DNA of 64,000 nucleotides from assembly GCA_019118525.1 (NCBI GenBank), contig DWYV01000015.1, forward strand, positions 1 through 64,000. The letters run 5' to 3'. The translations under genes were made by a program, and so were the position numbers. Position 1 is the stretch's first letter, and every line of letters begins with the position of its first letter. The notes under the pieces were generated by a model. That model was not told where the DNA came from. It saw only the letters and a program-made list of their open reading frames with translations, and made no database searches. Below are positions 1-7,578 of the stretch, piece after piece. Origin of the DNA: Candidatus Bariatricus faecipullorum (GTDB taxonomy: Bacteria > Bacillota > Clostridia > Lachnospirales > Lachnospiraceae).

Positions 1-404
1 GCCCGCTGGCCGGGGAAGGCGTAGCCGATTTTCTGGACCTCCACATTGGCGATACTGCCGTCGGCCAGCTCCACCACGATGTCCAGAATCAGCAGGGAGT
101 CCTCGGCGGCAATCCGGGATTCCTGGGGAAGCACCTTCAGAATCCGCACGTTCTGTCCCAGGAGAAGGGACAGCAGTTCCTCCATCCGTTCCGGAACGGT
201 GTCGGGGTCCATGATGATTTTAAAAAACGAGTCGTAGAGCATCCGGACGCCCCGGACGCCGGTGCAGCAGTCCAGAAATAGGTTCTGCTGTTCCGGGTTC
301 CAGCCGTGAAATATCTGTTCCAGTGCGGCATTCCCGTGAATCTGTTCCAACACTTCCTCTCTCTGCCGGATGTCCGGAAAGTAAGTTTTCAGTTTTTGTG
401 TCAA
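1..404 (-). CDS. PD-(D/E)XK nuclease family transposase, 3' end cut by window edge
   Basis: The reading frame opens at a TTG at 402-404, six bases after an AGGAGGA site at 411-417, and runs off the left edge, giving about 134 residues. It starts MTQKLKTYFPDIRQREEVLE and contains the segment LLILDIVVELADGSIANVEV, which looks like the D...ExQ nuclease core of the Rpn/TIGR01784-like PD-(D/E)XK family common in Lachnospiraceae. Members are thought to be DNA nucleases linked to transposition or recombination-promoting activity. The opening aromatic/charged stretch and the FLDCCTGVRGV segment also fit the family as I remember it. An overlapping longer frame on the same strand that begins at an ATG is a different frame and is not this gene. 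The C-terminal half lies outside the window, so intactness cannot be judged. Confidence 0.72.
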   Translation of the reverse strand, partial: MTQKLKTYFPDIRQREEVLEQIHGNAALEQIFHGWNPEQQNLFLDCCTGVRGVRMLYDSFFKIIMDPDTVPERMEELLSLLLGQNVRILKVLPQESRIAAEDSLLILDIVVELADGSIANVEVQKIGYAFPGQR

Positions 405-583
405 TAAAATTCCTCCTTCGTTCAGTCAAAAGACAGTTTTGAAATATTTCTGGGTACTTCTGCCCGAAAGGGGCGTGAAAATGTGGCCGCGGAGTCTGAG
501 CCCGGGCCGAAAAGGAATAAAACTTATAAGACGTATGAATATGAGTTTGAGTTGAATATGAGTTACCGTAAGAATAGCAGAAA

Positions 584-620
584 AGCAGAGGGGACGCAAG
601 TGATTTTTGTCCTCTCTGCT
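584..620 (-). terminator. Intrinsic terminator after the phosphoesterase gene
   Basis: Arms AGCAGAG (584-590) and CTCTGCT (614-620) are extended inward by GGAC/GTCC around one mismatch. On the minus strand a T-containing run follows. It lies about 20 bases past the phosphoesterase stop. The rest of 405-640 shows only an 11-base direct repeat (GAATATGAGTT, near 537 and 554) and no convincing promoter. Confidence 0.6.
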
Positions 621-640
621 CTTTCCCTTTGAATGAAAAA

Positions 641-1525
641 CTAAATTCCACAGACATCTTTCCCGCCAAGATGAAGAAACACCACTTCCGCAGGGTTAAA
701 CAGCCGCAGATTTACTGTATGGGTACCCAGCCCCCGGCTTACGGCTACATACTGTCCTCCTTTTTCCCGGTAGAACCCGCCGGAATATCTGGGAAATGGT
801 TTCAGCTGGGGGCTCAGCACAGCCCCCACGCCGGGAATCCGTACGATTCCTCCGTGATGATGCCCGGAAAGCACCAGGTTCGCCCCCCATTTCAGATACT
901 GTTCCACAAAGTCCGGCTGGTGAGCCAGCAGAATCTGAAACCGTTCCCTGTCCGCCTGGCCGGCCCGCTCTTCCAGTTCCTCCAGCGTCATCTGATGGGG
1001 ATGATGACGCCAGTAACAGCTCTTCGGCATTTCTACCGAAGTAATACAGAGGGGGATTCCTTTCACTTCCAGAGAGATACTCTGATTGATCAGAACCGGT
1101 ATCCCCGCCCTCTCCAGAGTTTCCTTATACCGGTCGTACGCATCCCCGTACCGGCCTGGTTCCTCATGCATGCGCTGTTCATGATTTCCGTTTCCGCAGT
1201 ACACGGGAGCGGTTCTGACCAGCTCTCTCAGCAGATTCGCCGCCGGGGCCCAGGAAACGCCGGGCTTTCCCGTCAGCATGTCTCCTCCCGCCAGAATCAG
1301 ATCCGGCTGTTCTCTCCGGACGGCCTCCACAAGTGGCCGGTTGTCTTTTCCATAGACGTGATTATGCAAATCGCTCAGAAATACAAGGGTCAGTTCCTGC
1401 CTGGCAGGAATCTTTCCGGAGCGCACCTGATAGTGCACTGTGCGGAAGGTGTGCAGTTCCCGGAAAATCTCCAGGGCCGTGATTCCGGCCAGCAGGGCCG
1501 CCCCTTTTATCAGTGTCTGTTTCAT
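641..1525 (-). CDS. Calcineurin-like metallophosphoesterase (YkuE/YaeI-like)
   Basis: A 294-residue protein with an N-terminal hydrophobic anchor (about residues 6-17), then the dimetal phosphoesterase motifs in order: DLHNH, GGDM, GNHEQ, HQPD and GHHHGG. This order is typical of membrane-associated calcineurin-like phosphoesterases of the YkuE/YaeI group, whose relatives act on lipid phosphates such as UDP-diacylglucosamine; the substrate here is unknown. I chose the ATG at 1525 (MKQTLIKG). A longer in-frame GTG at 1582 lies upstream of a consensus -10 box at 1562-1567, so it would not be transcribed. It is monocistronic, with its own promoter and terminator. Confidence 0.85.
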   Translation of the reverse strand: MKQTLIKGAALLAGITALEIFRELHTFRTVHYQVRSGKIPARQELTLVFLSDLHNHVYGKDNRPLVEAVRREQPDLILAGGDMLTGKPGVSWAPAANLLRELVRTAPVYCGNGNHEQRMHEEPGRYGDAYDRYKETLERAGIPVLINQSISLEVKGIPLCITSVEMPKSCYWRHHPHQMTLEELEERAGQADRERFQILLAHQPDFVEQYLKWGANLVLSGHHHGGIVRIPGVGAVLSPQLKPFPRYSGGFYREKGGQYVAVSRGLGTHTVNLRLFNPAEVVFLHLGGKDVCGI

Positions 1526-1561
1526 AAAACTCTGGTTCCTTTTCTTTTCTTCCTTCCCTCC

Positions 1562-1590
1562 ATTATAGCATGTGCTTTGCACTCTGTCAG
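1562..1590 (-). promoter_or_regulatory. SigA-type promoter of the phosphoesterase gene
   Basis: CTGACA (1585-1590), a 17-base spacer and TATAAT (1562-1567) on the minus strand, with TG two bases before the -10. The start codon lies about 37 bases downstream. Confidence 0.75.
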
Positions 1591-1627
1591 ATTTTTTTCC
1601 GTTCTGTTACTGCACCAGGAAAAAATG

Positions 1628-2803
1628 TTACTGCGGCAGGAAGAACTGTTCCAGCACCTGGAGAAGGGCTGCCGGAAAATCCAGAGGTTCCACGGAAGCG
1701 TCCGCTGTCAGAGATACCCTCCCCAGTTCCGCGCCGTTCAGGGTATAGACAACCTCTCCCAGCACCGCTCCTTTTTCTACCGGAGCCTTCCCCGTCTCCA
1801 GCCGGACTTCTTTTTCCACCAGTCCCAGGTCGGACTGAGCCGTGTCCACAAAGGAAAAACTCTCCGGCGCCTCCAGGGAGACGGTTTCTTCCACGCCGCC
1901 TTCTACCTCGGCTTCCACCGGTTCTTCCAGCACCTGGTCATCCCTGTAGATACTGCACTGGCTGAATCCGTAATTAAGCATGGCGATGGCGTCCTTTACC
2001 CGGGTTTTCGCATCCGGTTCTGCCATCACTACGGCAATCATCTCAATTCCTTCCTTTTCTGCCGTGGCCGCCAGACAGAATCCTGCCTCACTGGTGGAAC
2101 CCGTCTTCAGGCCGGTGGCATATTCATACTGCCGCAGCAGCCGGTTCGTATTGCTCAGGCCAAATTCCGATGTTCCCCGAGAGGTGGCGTGGGTAATCGT
2201 GTCCATCCAGATGGTAGTATAATCCCGAATCTGGGGGAAACGGGTAATCAGTTCCCGGGACATCAGGGCAATATCCCGGGCAGAGGTTACATGCCCTTCC
2301 GCATCCAGGCCGTTGCAGTTTACAAAATGGGTCTGCGCCATTCCCAGCTGTTTGGCCTTTTCATTCATGGCCTGGACAAAGGCGTCCTCGCTTCCGGATA
2401 TCCGCTCTGCCATGGTCACACAAGCGTCGTTGGCGCTGGCCACGGCAATACACTTTATCAGAGTGTCCACCGTCTGGGCCTCTCCCGCCTCCAGGAAAAC
2501 CTGAGAACCGCCCATGGAGGCCGCATACTCCGAGGTAGTCACTTCTTCCTCCAGCGTGAGTTCCCCTGCCTCCAGCGCCTCAAAAATCAGAAGCAGGGTC
2601 ATCACTTTGGTGACGCTGGCAGGAGGAAGCGGCGTGTCCGCGTCCTTTTCATACAGCACGTTTCCCGTACTGGCCTCCATTATCAGGGCAGTCCGGGCGG
2701 ACAGTTCCAGTCCCCCTTCCTCCCCGGTTTCCTCCTCCGCCCGGACGGTCAGGGGCTGTATGTACAGACAGATGCACAGCAGTACTGCAAGAATCCTTTT
2801 CAT
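1628..2803 (-). CDS. dacF: D-alanyl-D-alanine carboxypeptidase (peptidase S11, DacF/PBP5-like)
   Basis: A 391-residue secreted penicillin-binding protein. Residues 1-22 form a signal peptide ending in VRA. The S11 catalytic motifs are all present: SVTK (63-66), SAN (124-126) and KTG (234-236). A C-terminal beta-rich domain and a hydrophobic/aromatic tail (LLQVLEQFFLPQ) suggest membrane association. The enzyme removes the terminal D-Ala from peptidoglycan pentapeptides; in spore-formers such genes serve vegetative growth or the spore cortex, and this one cannot be assigned further. An AAGGAG site precedes the ATG. The gene sits between the terminator of the aminotransferase gene and the promoter of the phosphoesterase. 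The symbol dacF is by similarity only. Confidence 0.9.
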   Translation of the reverse strand: MKRILAVLLCICLYIQPLTVRAEEETGEEGGLELSARTALIMEASTGNVLYEKDADTPLPPASVTKVMTLLLIFEALEAGELTLEEEVTTSEYAASMGGSQVFLEAGEAQTVDTLIKCIAVASANDACVTMAERISGSEDAFVQAMNEKAKQLGMAQTHFVNCNGLDAEGHVTSARDIALMSRELITRFPQIRDYTTIWMDTITHATSRGTSEFGLSNTNRLLRQYEYATGLKTGSTSEAGFCLAATAEKEGIEMIAVVMAEPDAKTRVKDAIAMLNYGFSQCSIYRDDQVLEEPVEAEVEGGVEETVSLEAPESFSFVDTAQSDLGLVEKEVRLETGKAPVEKGAVLGEVVYTLNGAELGRVSLTADASVEPLDFPAALLQVLEQFFLPQ

Positions 2804-2848
2804 GCGCTACTCCTTTTGCATGGCGAGCTTATTATCAGTATATAAAAA

Positions 2849-2871
2849 GGAGAGGAAACTTATTCCTCTCC
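2849..2871 (-). terminator. Intrinsic terminator after the aminotransferase gene
   Basis: GGAGAGGAA (2849-2857) pairs with TTCCTCTCC (2863-2871). On the minus strand a run of five T follows (2844-2848). It is 23 bases past the aminotransferase stop. Confidence 0.85.
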
Positions 2872-2893
2872 CTTTCTCCGTTCTGATTGCATT

Positions 2894-4141
2894 TTATGCG
2901 CTTTTTCTCATATTCTCTTCTTCGTATTTCATCGCTGCCTCAGCCACTGCGTCTTTCATGGTTTCCACCGCCTGGTCCACATGCTCTTTGGAAAGGGTCA
3001 GCGGCGGAATCAGACGGTTTGTGCTGTCTCCGATGGCGGTAATCAGAAGGTGACGGCGGAAGCAGGCCCATTTTACTTCCAGGGCAATCGGGATGTCGTA
3101 CTCGCACCCTGTCAGAAGGCCTCTTCCTCTGACTTCCTTAATGTGCGGAAGCTCAGCCAGTCTCTCCCGCAGATAGGCTCCCATCTCTTCTGCGTTCTCA
3201 CTCAGGTGGTTATCCAGAATCTCCGTAATGGATGCCAGGGAAGCCGCGCAGGCTACCGGATGTCCGCCGTAGGTGGAACCGTGGGAACCGGAATTCAGGG
3301 CCTTTGCCACTTTTTCTGTAGCACAGCATGCGCCGATAGGCATTCCGCCTCCCATAGCCTTGGCCATCGTTACACAGTCCGGTTTCACGCCGTATCCCAT
3401 GTATGCCATCACGCTTCCGGTTCTTCCCCAGCCGGTCTGTACTTCATCCAGGAGAAGAAGCATGCCTCTTTCATCACAGAGCTTTCTCAGTCCTTCCATA
3501 AACTCCTGGGTTGCGGGATGTACCCCGCCTTCTCCCTGAACCGGCTCAATCATAATGGCAATGGTATTGTCCGTTACTTTAGATTTGAAATCTTCCAGGT
3601 TGTTAAACTCTGCATAGGAGAATCCCGGAAGCATCGGTTTGAATCCTTCCTGGCAGGCGTTATCCGGCTGTCCGGTTGCGGAAAGTGCTCCATAGGTCCG
3701 TCCGTGGAATCCGTTTTTTGCGGTTACGATATGGTAATGCTCCGGTCCGTATGTCTCCACGCCGTACTTTCTGGCCATCTTAATCATACATTCATTTGCC
3801 TCTGTTCCGGAATTCTGGAAAAAGATTTTATCCATACCGATGGTATCGCAGATTTTCTTTGCCAGAAGGGCCTGGGGTACCGTGTAGGGATAGTTAAACG
3901 TGTGCATAATATCGTCTGTCTGGTCCTTTACAGCCTCTACTACTTTCGGGTTTCTGTTTCCGGCACTGTTTACTGCCACACCGCCGTAAAAATCCAGATA
4001 TGCCACACCTTTTTCATCGTAAAGATACATGCCTTCGGCCCGTTCCGCAATAAAATCAAAACGGGAATAGGTTTCTACCATATATTTATCGACAATCGCC
4101 TTCAGCTCTTCTGCAGATAATCCAGTGTCCTTCAGTTTCAT
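2894..4141 (-). CDS. Class III PLP aminotransferase, acetylornithine-aminotransferase-like
   Basis: A 415-residue protein with class-III (omega) aminotransferase features: SGTEAN binding the cofactor phosphate, FHGRT, LLLDEVQTGWGRTG with the ring-nitrogen Asp, and MAKAMGGGMPIGA carrying the Schiff-base Lys. It most resembles ArgD/RocD-type enzymes acting on N-acetylornithine or ornithine-like omega amino groups. However, no arg biosynthesis gene is adjacent and the substrate cannot be read from the sequence. It is monocistronic. A strong promoter, then a terminator hairpin in the leader and an inverted repeat, precede an AGGAGG site and the ATG, which suggests regulated read-through. ArgR is encoded about 13 kb away, but I see no clear ARG box. 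Confidence 0.82.
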   Translation of the reverse strand: MKLKDTGLSAEELKAIVDKYMVETYSRFDFIAERAEGMYLYDEKGVAYLDFYGGVAVNSAGNRNPKVVEAVKDQTDDIMHTFNYPYTVPQALLAKKICDTIGMDKIFFQNSGTEANECMIKMARKYGVETYGPEHYHIVTAKNGFHGRTYGALSATGQPDNACQEGFKPMLPGFSYAEFNNLEDFKSKVTDNTIAIMIEPVQGEGGVHPATQEFMEGLRKLCDERGMLLLLDEVQTGWGRTGSVMAYMGYGVKPDCVTMAKAMGGGMPIGACCATEKVAKALNSGSHGSTYGGHPVACAASLASITEILDNHLSENAEEMGAYLRERLAELPHIKEVRGRGLLTGCEYDIPIALEVKWACFRRHLLITAIGDSTNRLIPPLTLSKEHVDQAVETMKDAVAEAAMKYEEENMRKSA

Positions 4142-4184
4142 AATACATCCTCCTAATCCTGGTGAAAATACATGGAGCCTTTAT

Positions 4185-4215
4185 ATTTGACAAAGAATGA
4201 AGTTGTCTGTCAAAT
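4185..4215 (-). promoter_or_regulatory. Inverted repeat in the aminotransferase leader (possible operator or second promoter)
   Basis: ATTTGACA (4185-4192) and TGTCAAAT (4208-4215) form perfect 8-base arms 15 bases apart, between the leader terminator and the ribosome-binding site. Each arm contains a TTGACA-like -35 hexamer, but no good -10 box follows. A protein-binding site or a weak internal promoter are both possible. Confidence 0.35.
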
Positions 4216-4250
4216 AAAAAAGACGCCACATACACTCTGTATGTGACGTC
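4216..4250 (-). terminator. Promoter-proximal terminator (attenuator candidate) in the aminotransferase leader
   Basis: A 12-base stem, GACGTCACATAC / GTATGTGGCGTC with one G-U, and a 5-base loop are followed by six T on the minus strand. It spans about +14 to +48 of the predicted transcript, ahead of the aminotransferase start at 4141. It therefore ends most transcripts before the gene unless it is overridden. Confidence 0.7.
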
Positions 4251-4269
4251 CTCGTCAACTCTGTAACCG

Positions 4270-4298
4270 AGTATAAACCATAGTCTATTTCTTGTCAA
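4270..4298 (-). promoter_or_regulatory. SigA-type promoter of the aminotransferase gene
   Basis: TTGACA (4293-4298), 17-base spacer, TATACT (4270-4275). Predicted start of transcription is near 4263. Confidence 0.8.
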
Positions 4299-4340
4299 CC
4301 GCTTTTTCCAAATTTTTTCAAATACCCCGAAAAATAACTT

Positions 4341-4364
4341 GGGACGGTTCCTCGGAACCGTCCC
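4341..4364 (-). terminator. Hairpin terminator of rpsU
   Basis: GGGACGGTTCC and GGAACCGTCCC form a perfect 11-base stem with a 2-base gap, six bases past the rpsU stop. On the minus strand it is followed by AAGTTATTTTT. It resembles the GGGGACGGGTAC hairpins at 53.6 and 58.9 kb. Confidence 0.75.
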
Positions 4365-4370
4365 TGGCAA

Positions 4371-4547
4371 TTAGTTATATTTACGTTTTCTGGCAGCTTC
4401 AGATTTCTTTTTGCGTCTCACGCTCGGTTTTTCGTAATGTTCTCTTTTACGAATCTCCTGCTGAATGCCGGCCTTTGCACAGTTTCTTTTGAATCTGCGT
4501 AAAGCGCTGTCCAACGTCTCGTTTTCTTTGACGATTACATTTGACAT
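4371..4547 (-). CDS. rpsU: 30S ribosomal protein bS21
   Basis: A 58-residue open frame, short enough to be missed by length cut-offs. It begins [20 protein letters not shown] and ends in an Arg/Lys-rich tail ([15 protein letters not shown]), the typical bS21 pattern of a short N-terminal strand, the conserved SALRRFKR helix and a basic C-terminus. bS21 sits at the 30S platform near the anti-Shine-Dalgarno and helps initiation. The ATG at 4545-4547 follows a GGAGGGAGG stretch about 13 bases upstream with an AGGTGTGAG nearer the start. The gene has its own promoter and terminator and stands alone. Confidence 0.95.
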   Translation of the reverse strand: MSNVIVKENETLDSALRRFKRNCAKAGIQQEIRKREHYEKPSVRRKKKSEAARKRKYN

Positions 4548-4627
4548 AGTCTCACACCTAACCTCCCTCCAGCCTTTGTATTGTGCATCATACGACTGTT
4601 TGGGTATATATTACTGCACTACATTTG

Positions 4628-4655
4628 ATTATAGCATATTTTCCATTCACGTCAA
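4628..4655 (-). promoter_or_regulatory. Promoter of rpsU
   Basis: TTGACG (4650-4655), 16-base spacer, TGC then TATAAT (4628-4633), an extended -10. A palindrome CAAGAATTTTCTTG (4653-4666) overlaps the -35. The leader before rpsU is about 75 bases. Confidence 0.75.
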
Positions 4656-4673
4656 GAATTTTCTTGAAAAAAC

Positions 4674-4871
4674 TTGTTACTATTCACGGTCAAATCAGAA
4701 TGGACAACCGGGGCTCGTACGTATACGTAAGCCCCGGTTGTCCATTCTGATTTAAGACTGTGTAGCAGTCACTCCACCCACATAAGCAGCCTAGCTCCGT
4801 AAGGAGCGATACTGAAGCCTCGCAGAGGCGACGGCTGCGCATGCGGGTGGCGTAACTGTGAATCGTAACAA
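4674..4871. repeat. Palindromic element with 17-base terminal inverted repeats (MITE-like)
   Basis: The ends TTGTTACTATTCACGGT (4674-4690) and ACTGTGAATCGTAACAA (4855-4871) are inverted repeats with 15 of 17 matches. Inside are a perfect 24-base stem (4692-4715 with 4730-4753, 14-base loop) and a second imperfect stem of about 25 bases pairing roughly 4769-4793 with 4833-4857, enclosing two small hairpins. No T run follows the 24-base stem on the minus strand, so it is not an ordinary terminator, although it lies after alaS. It has no coding potential. A mini element with the same ends lies at 42230-42276. Confidence 0.6.
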
Positions 4872-4874
4872 AAC

Positions 4875-7520
4875 TTAGGAATGGGAAATCTGTTCTTCCA
4901 GAACTTCCGCCGCTTTTTTCAGCGCCTCCGGTATTCCTGCCGGGTTCTTTCCGCCTGCCTGGGCCATGTTCGGACGGCCTCCGCCGCCTCCGCCGATGCA
5001 GCCGGCCACAGCTTTTATCAGGTTTCCGGCATGGGCGCCTTTCTTTATGGCCCCCTCTGTGGCCGTCACCATCAGACTGGCCCTGCCATCGTTCTCAGAA
5101 GCCAGCACGACGACTCCTTCTCCCAGTTTTTCCTTTAACTGGTCGCCCAGTTCCCGCAGACCGTTCATGTCCACGCCTTCCATGGCGGTGGCGAGCAGTT
5201 TCATACCGGCCACTTCCACGGTCTGTCCTTCCACGTCTCCCATGGCGTCTTTGGCAAGACGGCTCTTCAGGCTCTCGTTCTCGCTGTGAAGCTCTTTTAC
5301 CTCAGCCTGAAGGTGGGTGATTTTCTCGGACAGTTTCTCCGGCGTGGTCTTTAAGAGAGCCGCCGCCTCGTGGAGCTCCTCTTCTACCTGGCGGTAGTGA
5401 TTCTGCAGGCCTTTGGAGGTCAGCGCCTCAATCCGGCGCACGCCGGCTGCCACACCGCTCTCGCTTAAGATTTTAAAGGAACCGATTTCCCGGGTATTGG
5501 ATACATGGGTTCCTCCACAGAACTCAATGGAGAAATCACCCATATTCACTACCCGGACAATGTCCCCGTATTTTTCGCCGAACAGCGCCTGGGCGCCGGT
5601 TTTTCTGGCCTCTTCAATGGGCATGTTTACTGCGGTTACCGGCAGTTCTTTCTCAATGCTTTCATTGACGATGTCTTCCACCTTCTTCAGTTCCTCTGCC
5701 GTCATGGCGGAGAAATGAGAGAAGTCAAACCGGAGTCTCTCGTCATTGACGCTGGAACCGGCCTGTTCCACATGGGTGCCCAGCACGGTACGCAGGGCCT
5801 TCTGAAGCAGATGGGTGGCGCTGTGGTTCCGGGCGCTTAATTTTCTCCGCTCCTCGTCCACTTTCAGGGTAACCGTATCCCCGGTCTTTACCATACCCCG
5901 GGACACATACCCCACATGGCCGATTTTGCCGCCCAGAAGCTTCACAACGTCTTCTACGACAAATTCTCCCTCCGGGCAGACAATCACGCCGTGGTCCGCC
6001 TCCTGGCCGCCGCTGGTGGCATAGAAGGGAGTCTCTTCTACAAATACCGTTCCTCTCTGGCCGTCGGAAAGGGCATCCGTCACCTCTTCCTCCGTCGTCA
6101 GCACGGTGACCTTTGAATCGTGAACCAGATGGTCATATCCTACAAATTCGGAAGTCACAGAGGGGTCAATGGATTCATACACCGTCACGTCAGCGCCCAT
6201 GTAGTTGGTCACTTTCCTTGCAGCACGGGCTGTCTCCCGCTGTACGTTCATGGCGGCCGCAAAGCCTTCCTCATCCACGTCCATGCCCTTTTCTTCCAGA
6301 ATTTCCTTCGTCAGGTCCAGCGGGAATCCGTAGGTGTCATAAAGGCGGAAGGCCTCTTCTCCGGAGAGGGTCTTCGTTCCTTTTTCCTCCATCTCTTTCT
6401 GGAGTCCGTCCAGGATGCCCAGACCCTGGTCAATGGTCCGGTTAAACTGGTCCTCCTCCTTACTGATAACGTTAAAGATAAAGTCCTTCTTCTCCTCCAG
6501 TTCCGGGTATCCGTCTTTGGAGCCCTCGATGACGGTCTCCGCCAGTTCGGTGAGGAACTTCCGGTCAATTCCCAGAAGTCTTCCGTGACGGCAGGCTCTC
6601 CGGAGCAGACGGCGGAGCACATAGCCCCGTCCCTCGTTGGAGGGCATGATTCCGTCGGAAATCATAAAGGAGACGGACCGGATATGGTCGGTGATTACAC
6701 GGATGGATACATCCGTGGCATATTCCTTTTCGTATTCCACCCCGGCAATCCGGCAGACATGCTCCCGCAGAGCCCGGATGGTGTCGATATCAAACATGGA
6801 GTCCACATCCTGAACGGCGCAGGCCAGACGTTCCAGTCCCATGCCGGTATCGATGTTCTTCTGCTCCAGTTCTGTGTAGTTTCCATGGCCGTCGTTTTCA
6901 AACTGGGTAAATACATTGTTCCAGATTTCCATATACCGGTCGCAGTCACAGCCTACCGTACAGCCGGGTTTTCCGCAGCCGTACTTTTCTCCCCGGTCAT
7001 AGTAAATCTCGGAGCAGGGGCCGCAGGGGCCGGAGCCGTGCTCCCAGAAATTGTCTTCTTTGCCAAAGCGGAAGATGCGCTCCGGAGCAATTCCGATTTC
7101 TTTATTCCAGATTTCAAAAGCCTCGTCGTCGTCCAGGTAGACCGAAGGATAGAGCCGGTCAGGATCCAGGCCGACCACTTCCGTCAGGAATTCCCAGGAC
7201 CAGTGGATGGCGTCCTTTTTAAAATAATCGCCGAAGGAAAAATTCCCCAGCATCTCGAAAAAGGTCCCGTGGCGGGCCGTCTTTCCCACATTCTCAATAT
7301 CCCCTGTCCGGATACACTTCTGGCAGGTGGTAACTCTCCTGCGGGGCGGTATCTCCTGTCCCGTAAAATAGGGCTTCAGCGGAGCCATTCCGGAATTGAT
7401 TAAAAGCAGACTGTTGTCATTATGGGGCACCAGGGAAAAGCTTTTCATCTTCAGATGTCCTTTGCTCTCAAAAAATTCCAGAAACATTTTCCGCAGTTCG
7501 TTTACTCCGTAAGCTTTCAT
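4875..7520 (-). CDS. alaS: Alanine--tRNA ligase
   Basis: A full-length 881-residue AlaRS charging tRNA-Ala in the cytoplasm. The N-terminal class-II catalytic core has the motifs RVTTCQKCIRTGDIENVG and GPCGPCSEIYYDRG. The editing domain carries HSATH and CGGTH, the HxxxH...CxxxH zinc site that removes mischarged Ser/Gly. The C-terminal C-Ala/DHHA1 domain ends in the Gly-rich GGGGGGRPNMAQAGG. An acidic Cys-containing insert (about residues 178-192) is typical of bacterial AlaRS. AGGAGG lies 6 bases before the ATG. Only 58 bases separate it from metH, too few for a T-box leader. Confidence 0.97.
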   Translation of the reverse strand: MKAYGVNELRKMFLEFFESKGHLKMKSFSLVPHNDNSLLLINSGMAPLKPYFTGQEIPPRRRVTTCQKCIRTGDIENVGKTARHGTFFEMLGNFSFGDYFKKDAIHWSWEFLTEVVGLDPDRLYPSVYLDDDEAFEIWNKEIGIAPERIFRFGKEDNFWEHGSGPCGPCSEIYYDRGEKYGCGKPGCTVGCDCDRYMEIWNNVFTQFENDGHGNYTELEQKNIDTGMGLERLACAVQDVDSMFDIDTIRALREHVCRIAGVEYEKEYATDVSIRVITDHIRSVSFMISDGIMPSNEGRGYVLRRLLRRACRHGRLLGIDRKFLTELAETVIEGSKDGYPELEEKKDFIFNVISKEEDQFNRTIDQGLGILDGLQKEMEEKGTKTLSGEEAFRLYDTYGFPLDLTKEILEEKGMDVDEEGFAAAMNVQRETARAARKVTNYMGADVTVYESIDPSVTSEFVGYDHLVHDSKVTVLTTEEEVTDALSDGQRGTVFVEETPFYATSGGQEADHGVIVCPEGEFVVEDVVKLLGGKIGHVGYVSRGMVKTGDTVTLKVDEERRKLSARNHSATHLLQKALRTVLGTHVEQAGSSVNDERLRFDFSHFSAMTAEELKKVEDIVNESIEKELPVTAVNMPIEEARKTGAQALFGEKYGDIVRVVNMGDFSIEFCGGTHVSNTREIGSFKILSESGVAAGVRRIEALTSKGLQNHYRQVEEELHEAAALLKTTPEKLSEKITHLQAEVKELHSENESLKSRLAKDAMGDVEGQTVEVAGMKLLATAMEGVDMNGLRELGDQLKEKLGEGVVVLASENDGRASLMVTATEGAIKKGAHAGNLIKAVAGCIGGGGGGRPNMAQAGGKNPAGIPEALKKAAEVLEEQISHS

Positions 7521-7578
7521 GTTCTTCCTCCTCGTATCTGTACCGTCATTCTTCTTCCAAATTCAAATCGGCTAATGT

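Noticed and set aside
405..580. Promoter for the PD-(D/E)XK gene
   Set aside because: AT-rich stretches near 525-565 lack a matching pair of hexamers at acceptable spacing.
629..2845. A 738-codon open frame on the plus strand
   Set aside because: It runs antisense over the phosphoesterase and dacF genes, has His/Arg/Gln-rich, family-less sequence and no ribosome-binding site. It is a by-product of the codon use of the real genes.
7521..7578. T-box leader for alaS
   Set aside because: The gap to metH is 58 bases with no specifier stem or terminator.
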